Source: Margaritifera margaritifera (lineage: Eukaryota; Mollusca; Bivalvia; Unionida; Margaritiferidae). Taken from it: a stretch of DNA of 64,000 nucleotides. Both the position numbers and the translations under genes were made by a program. The stretch lies in the NCBI GenBank assembly GCA_029931535.1, contig JAQPZY010001295.1:1488001-1552000 (forward strand), given 5' to 3'. Below the pieces are notes generated by a model. The model was not told the origin of the DNA and did no database searches. It worked only from the letters and a program-made list of their open reading frames with translations. This document shows, in pieces, positions 1 to 12,749 of this stretch (position 1 is the stretch's first letter; the number at the start of each line of letters is the position of its first letter).

Positions 1-959
1 AGGAGTGAGTTTAGCGAGGTAAGTATTATTTGCGTACATTTGTAAACGAAGCATACCATTACTAACGACGAAACACGCAGCGGGTTTAGGTTGCCAAAAG
101 CACTAAGATATACACGAAACTACCTTTAAAAATATGACACTGTCAATAAAGTTTACCGCTGTTGACGACAACGACTTTGCTCTCTGCATCGGAATGTAAC
201 CCATGTGCCTCGCAATGTGTTAAATCATACAATATAATACATTTTCTGCATATATGACCTCAGTCCATCGCTTATACTCCAAATGTGACTGACTATATGG
301 TACCAATAACCTCCGAGTAGTGCAAACACACAGTTGCACTGACATACAAGTCTCATTTGATAGACTCACGAAAAAAAAAGAGAGATGCGCAGTTAATTGC
401 ATAGTATTCAATGGTAAGATGTAACTGCTAGAAATGATAAGCAACAAAGTACCATAACGGAAAATATTCAGATTCAAAAGCAAATCATCCTTGCTTTATT
501 TTAGTGGATGTATATACCTGTCTAAAAGAAAAGTAAAAAGCTAATGGTAGTAATATGGTAAATTCATTTTTCTCTTGCATCTAGAGCTTTTAAGAAGAAA
601 ACGTATTTGCAAATATTATACAGTACAGCCGAAAGCATGTATAAATGTTTCGAATTGAACACTACTACTACTACTGTCACAGGATGAAGCCGGGTTGGGA
701 TTGAATTAGTGACGACACCGAAAGCAATTGCGTTAGTAAGATATTTATTTATAAACGTAATTTAAAGATGAAATAATCTGACACCATTATAACAAAAAGA
801 TAAGGAAAATTATATAGTTCCTAACATGGAACTATCAACAACAAGTAATTCAACGAGAAAAATCAAAGATGAATTTAACGAATGGAATCTAAACAAACGT
901 GAATAACGTCCTATCACCAATCAACAAATAGAATTATATGATCTACAATTAATGTATCA
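1..959. other. No gene recognised
   Basis: AT-rich non-coding sequence. The only open frame of any length (220-483, minus) has no recognisable composition or motif. A short (ACT)n tract lies near 660-675. I see nothing else. Confidence 0.6.
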
Positions 960-1310
960 TAACAATTTATCCACAAGATGAACGCATGAATTACACCTTT
1001 ATGAACATATCACTCAGTTAGCGATATTTGACATATGGATGCACTTATTTATGAATTTATCACTCGTATAGCGATAATGAAATGGAAATGCATGAAATTA
1101 GGAATCTATCACTCATATAGCGACATTGAAATGGGAATGCATAAAATTTTGCTCATATAGCAATATTGAAATGTGAATGCATGAAATTTTTAATCTATCA
1201 CTCATATAGCGACATTGAAATGTGAATGCATGAAATTTTGAATCTATCACTCATATAGCGACATTGAGATATGAATGCATGCAATTTTGCTCAGATAGCA
1301 ATAGTGAAAA
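960..1310. repeat. Diverged tandem repeat, unit about 55 bp
   Basis: A phrase close to 'ctatcactcatatagcgaca' recurs about six times, alternating with a block containing 'gaatgcatgaaatt'. Copies near 1140-1290 are almost identical, while the outer copies are more diverged. Some copies lack the 'aatctatca' part, which gives a shorter unit. It runs directly into the (TA)n tract that follows. No coding content. Confidence 0.8.
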
Positions 1311-1335
1311 TAACAATAACATGGAATACGTACTA

Positions 1336-1363
1336 TATATATATATAACTATATATATATATA

Positions 1364-1456
<93 letters not shown>
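1336..1456. repeat. (TA)n microsatellite
   Basis: An almost perfect TA dinucleotide run of roughly 120 bp, interrupted by two 'taac' units near its left end. It generates artificial Tyr-Ile open frames on both strands. Confidence 0.97.
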
Positions 1457-1760
1457 CTATCGTGGCGTCCATTTGACGACCAAGATGTATCTCCGGTTCC
1501 ACCCGCTCTAGTCAATGGTCAAGGAGCCACCACGCATGGTCCACCCCTCCCAGTCTGTTGAAGGATCCCTCGAGAGCCTTCTCAATCAACACAGACCCGA
1601 TGGTCGCGAAGCCTTGGTCACTCACATCGAGAACACCAGTACTCTCTTCCGAGCTAACGTCACCAGACACAGCGTACACGTCACAAGAAACCCAACAGAG
1701 TTCTGCGACTCCACATCACCAAACCATACTCAAAAGACAGCTAAAAGTATAACAACTGAA
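1457..1760. other. GC-rich island of unknown origin
   Basis: About 300 bp with clearly higher GC and CpG than its surroundings, beginning exactly where the (TA)n tract ends. Open frames exist on both strands, up to 112 codons on + from 1515, but no motif is recognisable. It could be a fragment of a mobile-element coding region or a retrocopy. The minus-strand reading has the more protein-like composition. Confidence 0.35.
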
Positions 1761-2395
1761 CCGTGTAGTACATATGACATGGTCACGCAAATGAATTACA
1801 TCTCGTTACACAATATATTAATCATTCAATGCATGCTGCGTATAATTAAATAAAATCCGTCTGATCAGTTACAACAAATAGCTAACTCGAACCAGACTAT
1901 ATTGTTTTTAATAGCATGGAATTGTATGACCTAGGTATTGACTCTGTAGAATTTAGAATAAATTCTAAAACATCTAATATATGAAACAATTCTGTCATAT
2001 AAAACGAATAGTAATAAATAATCCAATCTTAAATTTCACATACCTCTACAGCTGAAGATTCCTCCCGTAAAGAGGTAAGCTTTCTGACAAGACACGTAGT
2101 ATTGTAATTTGTTTATAGAGAATTTGCTCTATATGTAGCCTAGCTGTGACAAATATGCGCAGCTAGGTCCTTGGGTTTTCACTGCAGGCAATTTGCACAT
2201 GCAGCATGGGTTGAGTCGCACTCAGTATTTCGAAATGACTAGAGCCGAAAAAATAAACCACCCTCTGGTAACGCTGTACGCGGCAACGAAACCTGAGTAC
2301 ATTTTCGAGCACATGTACATATTGATATAAATCATACACAATTACTACTAACAATAATAATATGATGAAGAAGAAGAAGAAGGGCAGAAATAATG

Positions 2396-2442
<47 letters not shown>

Positions 2443-4827
2443 CATAACGTGGCAATTATTTGCAACTTTGAAAAGTATGTTTACGAGTCTTTCAAATTCC
2501 ATTGTTCTGTATTGTTGAACATATATATTGTGTGATTTTGCTTATTTCATTAATATGTGAATAACACTGTATATTTAAGATGGTATTTTCTCTTTGAAAG
2601 TATTTTCTTAAGGTTTTATGGTATGTTTAGTTGTGGTTTTGCGGTATGTAAAGTTATAGCTAGAAGTATCCATGCCTGAGAATATAAGACTATAAGAAGC
2701 GTGCAAATGCTTATGTGAAATAATTTTAATTAAATTGAAGTGCTGAGATTATAAGAAATTGATATATTTTAGAGTTTATTATATAAATGCTATAGAGGAA
2801 ATATGACAGCATATGTAAAAGACTGAATGTAGTGATTTTAATATTTCTCATAATTCAATTAAAATTATTCATGTTTATAAATTGTCAATTCAAACGACTG
2901 CTTAAAACAACATCCTGAAAACATTATTTTGCCGTTATCCTTGACTTACATCTACATGTTGGTGAACATGGTTATGATGTGTGTAGAATCCGCCAGAGAG
3001 GCAAGAAACCCATTTATTCTTCCCCAAAAGCTACGGTTATATATCGTTCACCGAGTTGGTTATGGGATTCATATGTACAGTATTGTGGACAATGTCAATG
3101 GTTCAATCACGTGGACAGATGCTATCTATAAAACAGGAACATGAATATTACCAGGAGAGGTCACAGCCTAGCTAGAAAAACTGAAACTAAAAAAGAAACT
3201 AGTAAAACCTGTATGTATTTGTGGAGAAGAAAGAAAATGATGGTAAACGTACTTTCAAAATCAAATAACAGATTTATCCTGTCATAAAATAGATCGGTAA
3301 CTTTATTATAAATTAGCATTTCTTGCTTCCATCAGTAGGAATTAAGTGTCTAAATTAATGTTAACATTCTTCGCGCTATGTATTTTCAGCGTAAATAATT
3401 GGGTTCGTTGACTATTTTTAGGTGGTATTTTATTCTGCTTGACGATCATTAAAAGAATCGTTTGACTGTCACACTAGAACCAGGCGCACTTGAAAACTGA
3501 GAAACACTAGACTCTTTGCACATCTCAGTCGATGACGTCACGCTTTACGTATGTGCATTGCCTAAAGGTCGAACAGGTAGACAAAGGATTGACCGCAGTC
3601 GTCCAGTATTTGCAAAATAAACAATGAATTAAGAAGGTAGGTCCGGCTTTTGCTAAACAGTACAATGGTGCTATTGTAAATAATGTTTTTCTTAAGTTTG
3701 TTACTAAAGCACAAAAGTAAGACAATAATTTAAAACACAACCCGGCGTACAAAACTTATGACAGTGGGTTGGGGATGGGGATAGGGGACCAGAAATACTT
3801 GAAATCGATGAATCTTGATCCGAACGATTGGAATATATTATCATCATCTGTGCAAATTAATGCGAAACAATAATTGTAACCTTCTGAGCCAAGGTTTTCA
3901 TTTTAAACTAACGACTGTATTTGTAAACAAAAACAAGATGTGCACTGGGAAAAGTACTTAGCCCCAACAGAGCACAATTGATGAACCATCACGGGAGAAC
4001 ATGTCAGTACCCTTGCTGGATAGATAGTTTGTATTATTAATTACGATCATACTGCACGATGTGACTATCATCAGACTTACTAATCAGCATATTTTGGCAA
4101 AATAATTAAGAAGTTCATTTTCGCTGTAGATGTTAAACAGATAACTTCCCCTCTTCACATGTTTAAACTTCATCCGCTGCTTCAATTCGACATACATTAC
4201 CCTCTTTGTACAAACACTTATTAGAGTCTCCTTCATTCCTTATATTTCTTAGCAAACATTTGCCTTCTCAGCCTCTAATGCAAGTACGATCTATTGGCAT
4301 TAGTTTCTATGGGACCGCCATTAATGTGTATCAGTGAGAGGTGCTCAGATGTGTAGTGTGTGACGTCACGCCATATTTTCTGATGACGGCAACGGCTTTG
4401 CACCATGTTTATGTTTAAATCCTTCTCGACGATGCATAGGAGCAAAATTTTAATTTGAAACGTGAATCATGTTTTTTTCCGTGAAAGACGTTTACGTTTG
4501 CGTCAAATGGTTTCCTCTACCTTTATAGGTTCCAATACGGTAATGTGTTATAAAGATTGTACGAATGGATCCACTGACTTATTGTATATCAATATATAAA
4601 CAAATATCGATATTTTGATATTATATGAACACAACTATTCAATAGTCCATATACAGTTAAGAGTTTAATATCGACATATAATCTTGTAGTAGCCTATTTG
4701 TATAGTAGAGCCAAAAGAAGTATTTCAAACAAGTTTATTTAACAGTTTCTTGGTCTATTTCGAAATTTTTAATCTGTAATGTGGTCAACCTTTTAAAACA
4801 AGGGAGGTGCAAATATACAGATTTATG
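1761..4827. other. No gene recognised; short (AAT)n tract
   Basis: AT-rich, with no open frame I would defend. It holds an (AAT)n run at about 2392-2442 preceded by a (GAA)n stub at 2366-2380. Nothing else is seen. Confidence 0.5.
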
Positions 4828-5674
4828 ATGCTTGTTGTATGTTTGCTTCATCCACTACATTTTAACATATGTACACACACAAGCTAATTATATTTTTGAA
4901 ATCTGGTAGTTCGAAATGGATTCTTTGCTTTTGTTATATATTGGTATTGTTGATAAGACTGGAAGATCTCTTGTAGCAACACATAGCCAGTCTGAGCTCA
5001 TTGTGCAATCTGTAATGTAAACAAAGAGCTTGAACAATTAACAAATATACTATTAAGTCACACACATCGTTCTTTTCAACAAATTAAGTTTTAGTTTAGG
5101 GCAAATTACTCTTGCCAATATTGACTTATGATCAGGAGCTTCGGGTTTGGGAAAATGAAAAAGCAATATACTGGAGAATGTCATCTTCCTTGGACACTAA
5201 CTATCAGTGCTGCTCATGATCCCGGTTACAACCCCCCCCCCCACCCCCAACAAGGCAAAGCAAGGAAAAACTGCACAACGATGAGACGTCTGAGACCTGT
5301 AAATGATCTGAAACTCTGAAATTCTGTATTAGCAAGACGGTAGACCTTTAACTAAACAGACATATATTAATTACTTATACAATACACTGTCAAGGATAAA
5401 GCTTTACCTTTATTATCATTATCACATTCGCCCATTGATGCAATAGGTGTTAATGCCATGCAAGAGTGAGATAATGCATTCGTTGACCATTGTACAATCT
5501 ATAGAATATGAAGGTATAAACTTCTTTTAGAAAGACAAATGCTGGTAATATTACTATCTTAAATGGGTATTAATGACATTTTACTGACGTTTTCTGCATG
5601 TTGCTCTAAAATAATTTTGCTGTAAAAGCACAAGACGCGATGTTCTTTCTTTTTCTTCGCCAATTTTTTATTTC
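4828..5674. repeat. 840-bp dispersed repeat, copy 1
   Basis: The sequence is about 95% identical by eye to 7316-8156, starting at 'gatgcttgtt' and ending at 'caattttttatttca'. It differs by small substitutions and by a C-run and neighbouring bases near 5225-5265. Unlike copy 2 it is not bracketed by the 200-bp direct repeats. There is no open frame of substance, so this is a non-autonomous repeat or segmental duplication. Confidence 0.85.
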
Positions 5675-7111
5675 AAGAACTCATTTTACATTGTGTTGGT
5701 CGAGCTTTTCATGGCGTAAGCAAATAATACTCATGTGAATCATCTGGAGCTTTGTTAGCGAAGAGCTCATAATTTCCCTGCTTTTCATATAGAAGAAAGA
5801 TTATGATTGGATATCACGCCAATTTCAAATATGTCAGTCATTATGCATTGGAAAAGACTTTTAGTGACTTTTAACGAGTTAGTTTTGCGTTTTGAAGTTA
5901 TAAAATTAACGCCATCTTCATTGGTCCAAACTAAAGCGTTGGAAATGAAAATTAACGCGTTAGAACATAACATTAAAAAAAGAACTTGCAACGCTTTAGA
6001 ATTTATTTTTCATCCATTTAAACAATATTTTTAACTTTTTACTGCCGATGTTTATTCCATTATTTTCTAACACGTTGGTTCAACATGTTGTTGACACGAT
6101 CGGCTTGTGATTGCGTTGTATCCTTGGGCAAGGCACTTTGATTCAACTTTAAATAATCTGCTTGCATTGGTGTGCCGTAAGAGTCCAAACGAATTGATTC
6201 AGCTGTTAAGTGTAGGTCTTGAAAATCGCTTGTGGGTGTTGACTTTGTTTTTAAAACAATCTGCTTTTACAGAAAGCGCGTCTCCATTCAGTCTAAGTAT
6301 TGATTATCTAAGAAAATTAATCCCATGCTTGGCCGTCCGGTACTGAAATCGGTATCACAAGTTTCAAAGCGTATTCAAATAATTGCATAATCATCACTGA
6401 AATGTCACAGCATGCTATTACATGTAGAAGGAAAGAGACTCGTGCCACTCTTACTCATAATGCACATAGCACTTTACCTCGGTCTTTTATATCACTCATC
6501 TTTAAACAAACTTATTCTAAGTATTTTGATATACGTTTTGTTTCAAATGTAAAATGAAAAATAAGTGTGTTTTGTGTGTGTATTGTTCTCTTTACAATGT
6601 TATAAATTATTAAAATATATAAATAAATTAGTTTTCATTTCTCCACGGCCATCGCGTAACTGGAACACTTTCGTTCTACCTTACATTGCAGCAAAGACTA
6701 TGGCTGTCTTTGGGCGACCTGTTTGGGGATTTCGCTTAAACACCCAGAACACGTTCTCATTGGTTTTCGACATTTCCTGAGACTGCTCGACCTAACAACT
6801 CGAGTTGATCTCGGAACAAAGAAACATGGCGGATCAACGTTCGGCATGTTCCGCCATTTTTGTTCTTGTCTACTCCCGCCTCATAGGTGGCGTGAGTTAA
6901 CAATCCTAGAACGAGGTTATATACGCATGCACATACATTTATACATGCATGTGTACGTACACATATGCACATACATATACATACACGTACACATAAGCAT
7001 ACATATGTGTACATATATGCCTGTGCTAACATATATATATACGTACACCTGCACATGCAATCGGTGATGCTGACAATTACATAATTGTTTTCATAATTAT
7101 GTCAACAAAGT
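5675..7111. other. No gene recognised
   Basis: Both strands are partly open around 5785-6034, but the frames are mutually antisense and lack motifs. At 6823-6862 an inverted repeat pairs 'aacatggcgga' with 'tccgccatttt', and 6910-7050 is a degenerate TATG/TACA-rich tract. No other feature is supported. Confidence 0.4.
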
Positions 7112-7311
7112 TAGCAAGACTTGTTAGTGTTGATCATGTTCTGGAGGAAGTATTTTACAAAACTTTCCTACATTGTGATTAGTGCAATAATAACATAATA
7201 TGAATTTGAATTTTTCTCGTTAAAGAAAGGTCAGAAAAACAAAGTTGTCTTTATCACCCATGTCATACCTGTCGCACTCGGTGGATCTTATATTTTGTCT
7301 TGGTATGTTTT
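7112..7311. repeat. 200-bp direct repeat, left copy
   Basis: Begins 'tagcaagacttgttagtgtt' and ends near 'ttttgtcttggtatgttttt'. It matches 8159-8360 with only a few substitutions and one small indel. Confidence 0.85.
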
Positions 7312-8158
7312 TAAGATGCTTGTTTTAAGTTTGCTTCATCCACTACGTTTTAACATATGTACACATACAAGCTAATTATATGGTTAGAAATCTGGTAGTA
7401 CGAAATGGATTCTTTGCTTTTGTTATATATTGATATTGTTGATACGACTGGAAGATCTCTTGTAGCAACACATAGCCAATCTGAGCTCATTGTGCAATCT
7501 GTAATGTAAACAAAGAGCTTGAACAATTAACAAATATATTATTAAGTCACACACATCGTTCTTTTCAACAAATTAAGTATTAGTTTAGGGCAAATTACTC
7601 TTGCCAATATTGACTTTGGATCAGGAGCTTCGGGTTTGGGAAAATGAAAAAGCAATATACTGGAGAATGTCATCTTCCTTGGACACTAACTATCAGTGCT
7701 GCTCATGATCCCGGTTACCCCCCAACAAGGCGGGATACCAACAAGGAAAAACTGCACAACGATGAGACGTCTGAGACCTGTAAATGATCTGAAACTCTGA
7801 AATTCTGTATTAGCAAGATGGTAGACCTTTAACTAAACAGACATATATTAATTACTTATACAATACACTGTCAAGGATAAAGCTTTACCTTTATTATCGT
7901 AATCACATTCGCCCATTGATGCAGTAGGTGTTAATGCCATGCAAGAGTGAGATAATGCATTCTTTGACCATTGTACAATCTATAGAATATGAAGGTGAAA
8001 ACATCTTTTAGAAAGACAAATGCTGGTAATATTACTATCTTAAATGGGTATTAATGACATTTTACTGACGTTTTCTGCATGTTTCTCTGAAATAATTTTG
8101 CTGTAAAAGCACAAGACGCTATGTTCTTTCTTTTTCTTCGTCAATTTTTTATTTCATA

Positions 8159-8360
8159 TAGCAAGACTTGTTAGTGTTGATCATGTTCTGGAGGAAGTAT
8201 TTTACAAAACCTTCCTACATTGTGACTAGTGCAATAATAACATAATATGAATTTGAATTTTTCTCGTTAAAGAAAGGTCAGAAAAACAAACAGTTGTATT
8301 TATCACCTATGTCATACCTGTCGCAATCGGTGGATCTTCTATTTTGTCTTGTAATGTTTT
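8159..8360. repeat. 200-bp direct repeat, right copy
   Basis: Near-identical to 7112-7311 and starts three bases after the 840-bp core ends. The two copies have diverged by only a few percent, so the duplication is much younger than the viral remnants elsewhere in the window. Confidence 0.85.
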
Positions 8361-8629
8361 TTTTCTGAACATCCTGAGTCTGGTTGTAAGTTGTTGCTAG
8401 TTATACATTTTAGCAAAGGGAAAAAACATCTTTTTCTACAAATTTGTCTGAATAATTGATAGGCCATACGCTTCGATATAACGTCTAATTTTGCATTCCA
8501 CCCCTGTATACATAAATCATTTAAAGATCGTGCATCGCTTGCGTTTAGAGCTTGAGGGTAGCGTACTGCCTTTTGACAGAAGAGCTCAAGTCTCCCAACT
8601 GAAATCAAAATATTTCTGAATATATTCAA
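8339..8629 (-). CDS. Hypothetical small reading frame
   Basis: A 96-codon frame with unusually protein-like composition (leucine, arginine, aspartate and cysteine spread evenly) in otherwise AT-rich sequence. Its 3' end overlaps the right 200-bp direct repeat by about 20 bp. I do not recognise it. It may be a fragment of a transposon protein or chance, and no splice sites or start context distinguish these. Confidence 0.2.
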   Translation of the reverse strand: MNIFRNILISVGRLELFCQKAVRYPQALNASDARSLNDLCIQGWNAKLDVISKRMAYQLFRQICRKRCFFPLLKCITSNNLQPDSGCSEKKHYKTK

Positions 8630-8639
8630 TCCATTTGTA

Positions 8640-10164
8640 AATGAAACCGGAAAGTATATCCCTCAACATGATATTGAATAGATTGTTTTTTGTTGAAAAT
8701 GTTAAGTTTTTTTCATGTATTATTCAGATTCAAAATGCAATCATGGTACAATTATTATAAATGTAAATTGGTTTCCCTCAATGGTCTGCATACAGAAAAA
8801 AAGAAAGAAAAAAAAGAGATAATAATTCTGTGCTTTTCACCTTGCATTACACCACAAAGAATGGAGGGTACATAACGTGTGGCTTGCGCTAAACTGTATA
8901 TAATACTCTTTCAACTGAGTTGCTCTGCTAATATAAATGTTGAAACAAAAACACACAAGGATAAAACAAATACCAGATTTTGTAGATTAAACAAAAAAGA
9001 CTTATTTTATTGTCCCCAAGTCATCTAGCTTAGGGATATTACTTGTGTGTCAAGGTGTATATTGTGTCCGCCTGAGGGCCACCTACTGAGAAGATATGAA
9101 TGAATAAATGTTGAATGTGAATGCAAATTATCGCATAAAAATTATAATCATGAAATACGAATGAGAACTAGTGCGATATAAATAGTAAATAATTAAAATG
9201 AATGTAAAATAACGAATATGAAAATAATTTAAGGAAATGAACGAGAAGCATCGAATATGAAGTAAAAATCTTCAACATATAGGATGAGACTGATTAGCAG
9301 CAAAATCTTCACACATTAATCATTTTTGTGTGTCATTTTTAGTTCCAATAACTATGACCATTATTTGTATCTTTTGCTGTTGTCCGTGCATTTTTGAGGA
9401 AATACGGGGATTATATATTCCGTTGGTGATTAGTATAATGCAACACTTTAGGTCTGTGGGAATCGTGGGAATCGTGTGATAAAAAGGGTCTGCAGATTAT
9501 ACGGACACGATTAGAATATAACAATTGGCCACCATTTCTTTGGAGGGAAATTATAGCATTGTAACATAATGGGTGCGTTTAGAGGATAAATATTATGAGT
9601 GAGTATGGGGACAAGGGGAAATTAATAATAGATCAGCATGTGTGTGGGTTTATAGCGACAACGGGAAATCCTATGTTCAAAACGTCCATAGGTTTAGCAT
9701 ACATAATGACTGATCAATACACGGTAGCCTACTATTCATTATCCTTACCCATACTATCCAATACCCCTACACCTACTAACCCCTCTCCCCTTTTGACTAA
9801 TCATCATTTATAGTTAAAAATTAACATTGGCTTGTGAATATTTATTCTTCTTAATGACTCAGATTTAATGTCCTCAAGTTCCCTGATTCTGTAACTTCTT
9901 TCTCGTAGTCCCGATACAATCAACGTACAAGTGTTGTGTAAGTAATGCTCACTGTTTTTGAGCAATCTAAAGTATTTGGATTTTAACAATGATCCTCAAA
10001 ATATGTCGTGGATACAAATGAGTTTTATGTGGAAATTGATAAATGTCCGTTTCCTTGAAATATACCGTAGTATTCAGGATATATATCCCTTTGCATAGTT
10101 ATTTCACTCATAGAATTCTCCATCTAAGATAAAATAAACCTAGCATAGAAATTTGTTGTTTTTG
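8640..10164. other. No gene recognised
   Basis: AT-rich. The open frame at 9595-9813 (+) has biased low-complexity composition and is not defended. No repeat structure was noticed. Confidence 0.5.
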
Positions 10165-10708
10165 GGCCTAAGCAAATATTTCTTTCTCCCATTCCACTAC
10201 ATAAATGTTTGCGTCAACTGGATAAATCTTCTTCTTCATTATAGCTGTGACTTACTTTTGGAGATATTTGTCTTCATTCAAAACAAATACGTTCATTTCA
10301 GACAGATAAACATACATGAATAAATAGATAGACAGATACAGAGATAAACGTGTGGGTGGAGGAGAAGGTGAGTTGACAGAAGGACGGATAGACGAATATA
10401 GGGGCAGAAGGATAAATATATATGTAGATAAATATTCTTTAGTTGACAATGGTTTTGACATAAATTGTCCATTCTAATCTATCTATTATACCATTTCAGG
10501 TACGTGAAACGACACTTATTGTATTATACCGTTACTTAATATTATTTTTGAAGCTTGACATATAGGTTCCATAAGAAAATCGAAACTTGACCGGAAAAAA
10601 CTAGCCCTCACCGGCAGTCAAATCGCAACTAACCTGATATATAAGCTACATGCTAATGACTAAGTCGATCAGTGATTGCATTGACGCCAGTGAGCTTTTG
10701 AGTTAACA
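10165..10708 (+). promoter_or_regulatory. Promoter/5' region of alternative exon 1a
   Basis: The segment is homologous to about 12750-13453. Shared anchors include an 'agcaaatatttct...cccattcc' block near 10170-10220, 'taccgttacttaatat' and 'gccggaa.aaactag'. It ends immediately before the signal-peptide ATG. The similarity covers presumptive promoter, 5' UTR and exon, as expected for a tandem duplication of promoter plus first exon. Confidence 0.6.
10638..10644 (+). promoter_or_regulatory. TATA box of exon 1a
   Basis: TATATAA lies 71 bp upstream of the exon 1a ATG. The equivalent element of exon 1b lies 72 bp upstream of its ATG. This conserved spacing predicts transcription starts about 40 bp before each ATG. 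Confidence 0.55.
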
Positions 10709-10763
10709 ATGAAGAAAGGTGTATTTCTTCTTCTCGCCTGTGTCTTGTTCGATGTTCGGTCAG
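10709..10763 (+). CDS. Alternative exon 1a: signal peptide of the metalloproteinase
   Basis: ATG plus 17 codons plus one base, ending at CAG|GTAAGT (phase 1). It reads M-K-K followed by a leucine/valine-rich core, then V-R-S. Joined to exon 2 the next residues are A-P-T-D, so a signal-peptidase site falls at or next to the splice junction. It is a paralogue of exon 1b: both are 55 nt with the same phase and the same terminal V-R-S. No other gene lies between it and exon 2, so I infer alternative first exons. Alternatively it may be the first exon of a separate, lost gene copy. Confidence 0.7.
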
Positions 10764-12140
10764 GTAAGTCTTTGTATAATTGTTAAACACTGACAACGAA
10801 CAGAAAAAATAAATAGTTTTTAGCGGCCTATGCGCTTTCGACTCTCAATGTGTATATGTCATAGACAAAATTACGAAACAGAGACAAAGAAGATAATCAA
10901 TAAACACAAGAAAAAAGGGTTGAAGATGCAAAACTTTTTACATGATTATGAACCTAACAGAAGTGTTATCTCAAAATTGTTGATATTGCGCCTTGTTGGT
11001 TAGAAAGTCGATGATAAAATGGCAATCTAGCTGGTTTACACCTACACAAAAGGAGCATAATTGCCTTAAAATTTCGTAATGTAAGGTAATATAGTGGCAG
11101 ATTATTTCCCTGATAATTAATTGTCACTTTAATAACAATAACTCCAAAGATATTACTAATACCATCAGGAACTACAAAAACGAGGTAATTATAGGTAAGT
11201 GAATGAACAATGATTTATTTTTTATTTTACTTTATTTTATTGTATTTGCGTGTGGGTGCCCGTTTGGAGTCTATTTTATTTAATCACAATGTTTTGCTTG
11301 TCACTGTGTTAGAGAATGTGTTTGGCCTTTGACCTTTAATCACTACAGGCCTCAGGTGTGCCAGTATGGTCTTGACTTGCGATTGGCTTTAACTTTGCCC
11401 CTGAGGTTTTTTAGTATGCCGTAGGCTACTACTGGTTTGTTCTTATGATTAAGTTTAATTCTCACACGATTTCATGATGGTCCTGTGTTTCTTGATGATT
11501 TTGCCTACTTTGGGGTTCTCTGGATGGTATAACAAGATAAATGGCATCTGATCAACTTTTGCATTTGCTCTGTATTTTAGGAGGTCATAAGGATTTTTGG
11601 GTGGTTTTTTGTAGGTGGTTTTGGTTCCTCCGCTATCAGATCTTTATCTGTGTAGTAGCCGCGATTCGTCAGATGTTAAGACAACTCTTCAGACCTTGTC
11701 TGGAATATTTCATCGTCGGTGAAAATTCTGCATTTATAGCAGTTTTTGCAACATCAATAACATGGACACAGGTGCTTTGAAAGCTTGGAGTTGGTGATAG
11801 AAAATTGTATACAGAAGCAAATAAAGAAATTGAATAATTATATCTCTATTTCTCCACCCCATAAACAACAACAGGAAAACATTAAAGGTTCGGTTGTTTT
11901 TTATCTTGTTCAGTACATTGTTTATTTTAATATACATGAATATCATTGGGTCTTTCAGCAGGGCACTATTGTACTCTGATTGCCTGTGCATGGCCTTTGT
12001 GTAGGTCAACTTTAGCACTTGTGTTGGGTTTCAGGTTATTTGGATAATTTATATTAGACACCTCTCACAGATACGCACACACACATATTATTATTATTAT
12101 TATTATATTATTATTATTTGTATTATTATTATTATTATTA

Positions 12141-12185
<45 letters not shown>

Positions 12186-12749
12186 AATAGGGCATCAGGT
12201 ATTAACAATTAAAAACACCTATAAAATTATGAATTCTAATAAACACCCTTAACATAGTTTGAACAAAATTTGACAGAAATCATCATGGCATGAAAGTCTT
12301 TAAAATGTGTTCTGATATCAATCTGCCATCATATATAGACATCGTTACTAAAAATGGAAAAACTCTTAAACAACTTTTTCTTTAAAACGCTCCTCAGTTC
12401 AAATGGGTAAACGTCTTTCAGTTTCACCTACATATTGCTTTTTGCAGTTCAAATAATTCTCTACATGGATCAAATGTTGTGTGTCAGAGGCAATATATTG
12501 TCTAATTCTAAAATTTCTAGCAGTATTCAATACTTTTCTAGTGTCTGAATTAATTATATAATGACACAACTTGCATCACTTAAGTACACTTAAAACAACC
12601 AACTTATTCGATACGTGGTAGTTTGGATCTCACTAAAGTGTTCATAGTGTTCTTATTGCGTTTATAAGATGTAACCAAAATGCACTCTCTCGCAGATAGT
12701 CAATCTAATATTAATGAACCTAAAATAGACATGATAGAAATTGGTGGCT
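10764..12749. other. Intronic/intergenic stretch, no further exon seen
   Basis: AT-rich sequence between the two alternative first exons. It contains an (ATT)n-type microsatellite at about 12084-12184. Open frames at 11541-11780 and 11734-12018 are on opposite strands of the same sequence and have no motif. I see no exon with good splice sites. Confidence 0.45.
12084..12184. repeat. (TTA)n microsatellite
   Basis: A TTA/ATT trinucleotide run of about 100 bp with a few interruptions. Confidence 0.95.

Larger units (their letters stand above)
7112..8360. mobile_element. Composite repeat: 200-bp direct repeats flanking an 840-bp core
   Basis: The unit reads direct repeat (7112-7311), core (7316-8156), direct repeat (8159-8360). 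The core is the same sequence as 4828-5674. Direct repeats around a short non-coding core resemble a miniature terminal-repeat retrotransposon, or an unequal-crossover product of a tandem array. No reverse transcriptase, primer-binding site or polypurine tract was recognised, so the class is undecided. Confidence 0.5.

Noticed and set aside
2392..2442. Possible CRISPR-like or satellite array
   Set aside because: A simple (AAT)n run without spacers.
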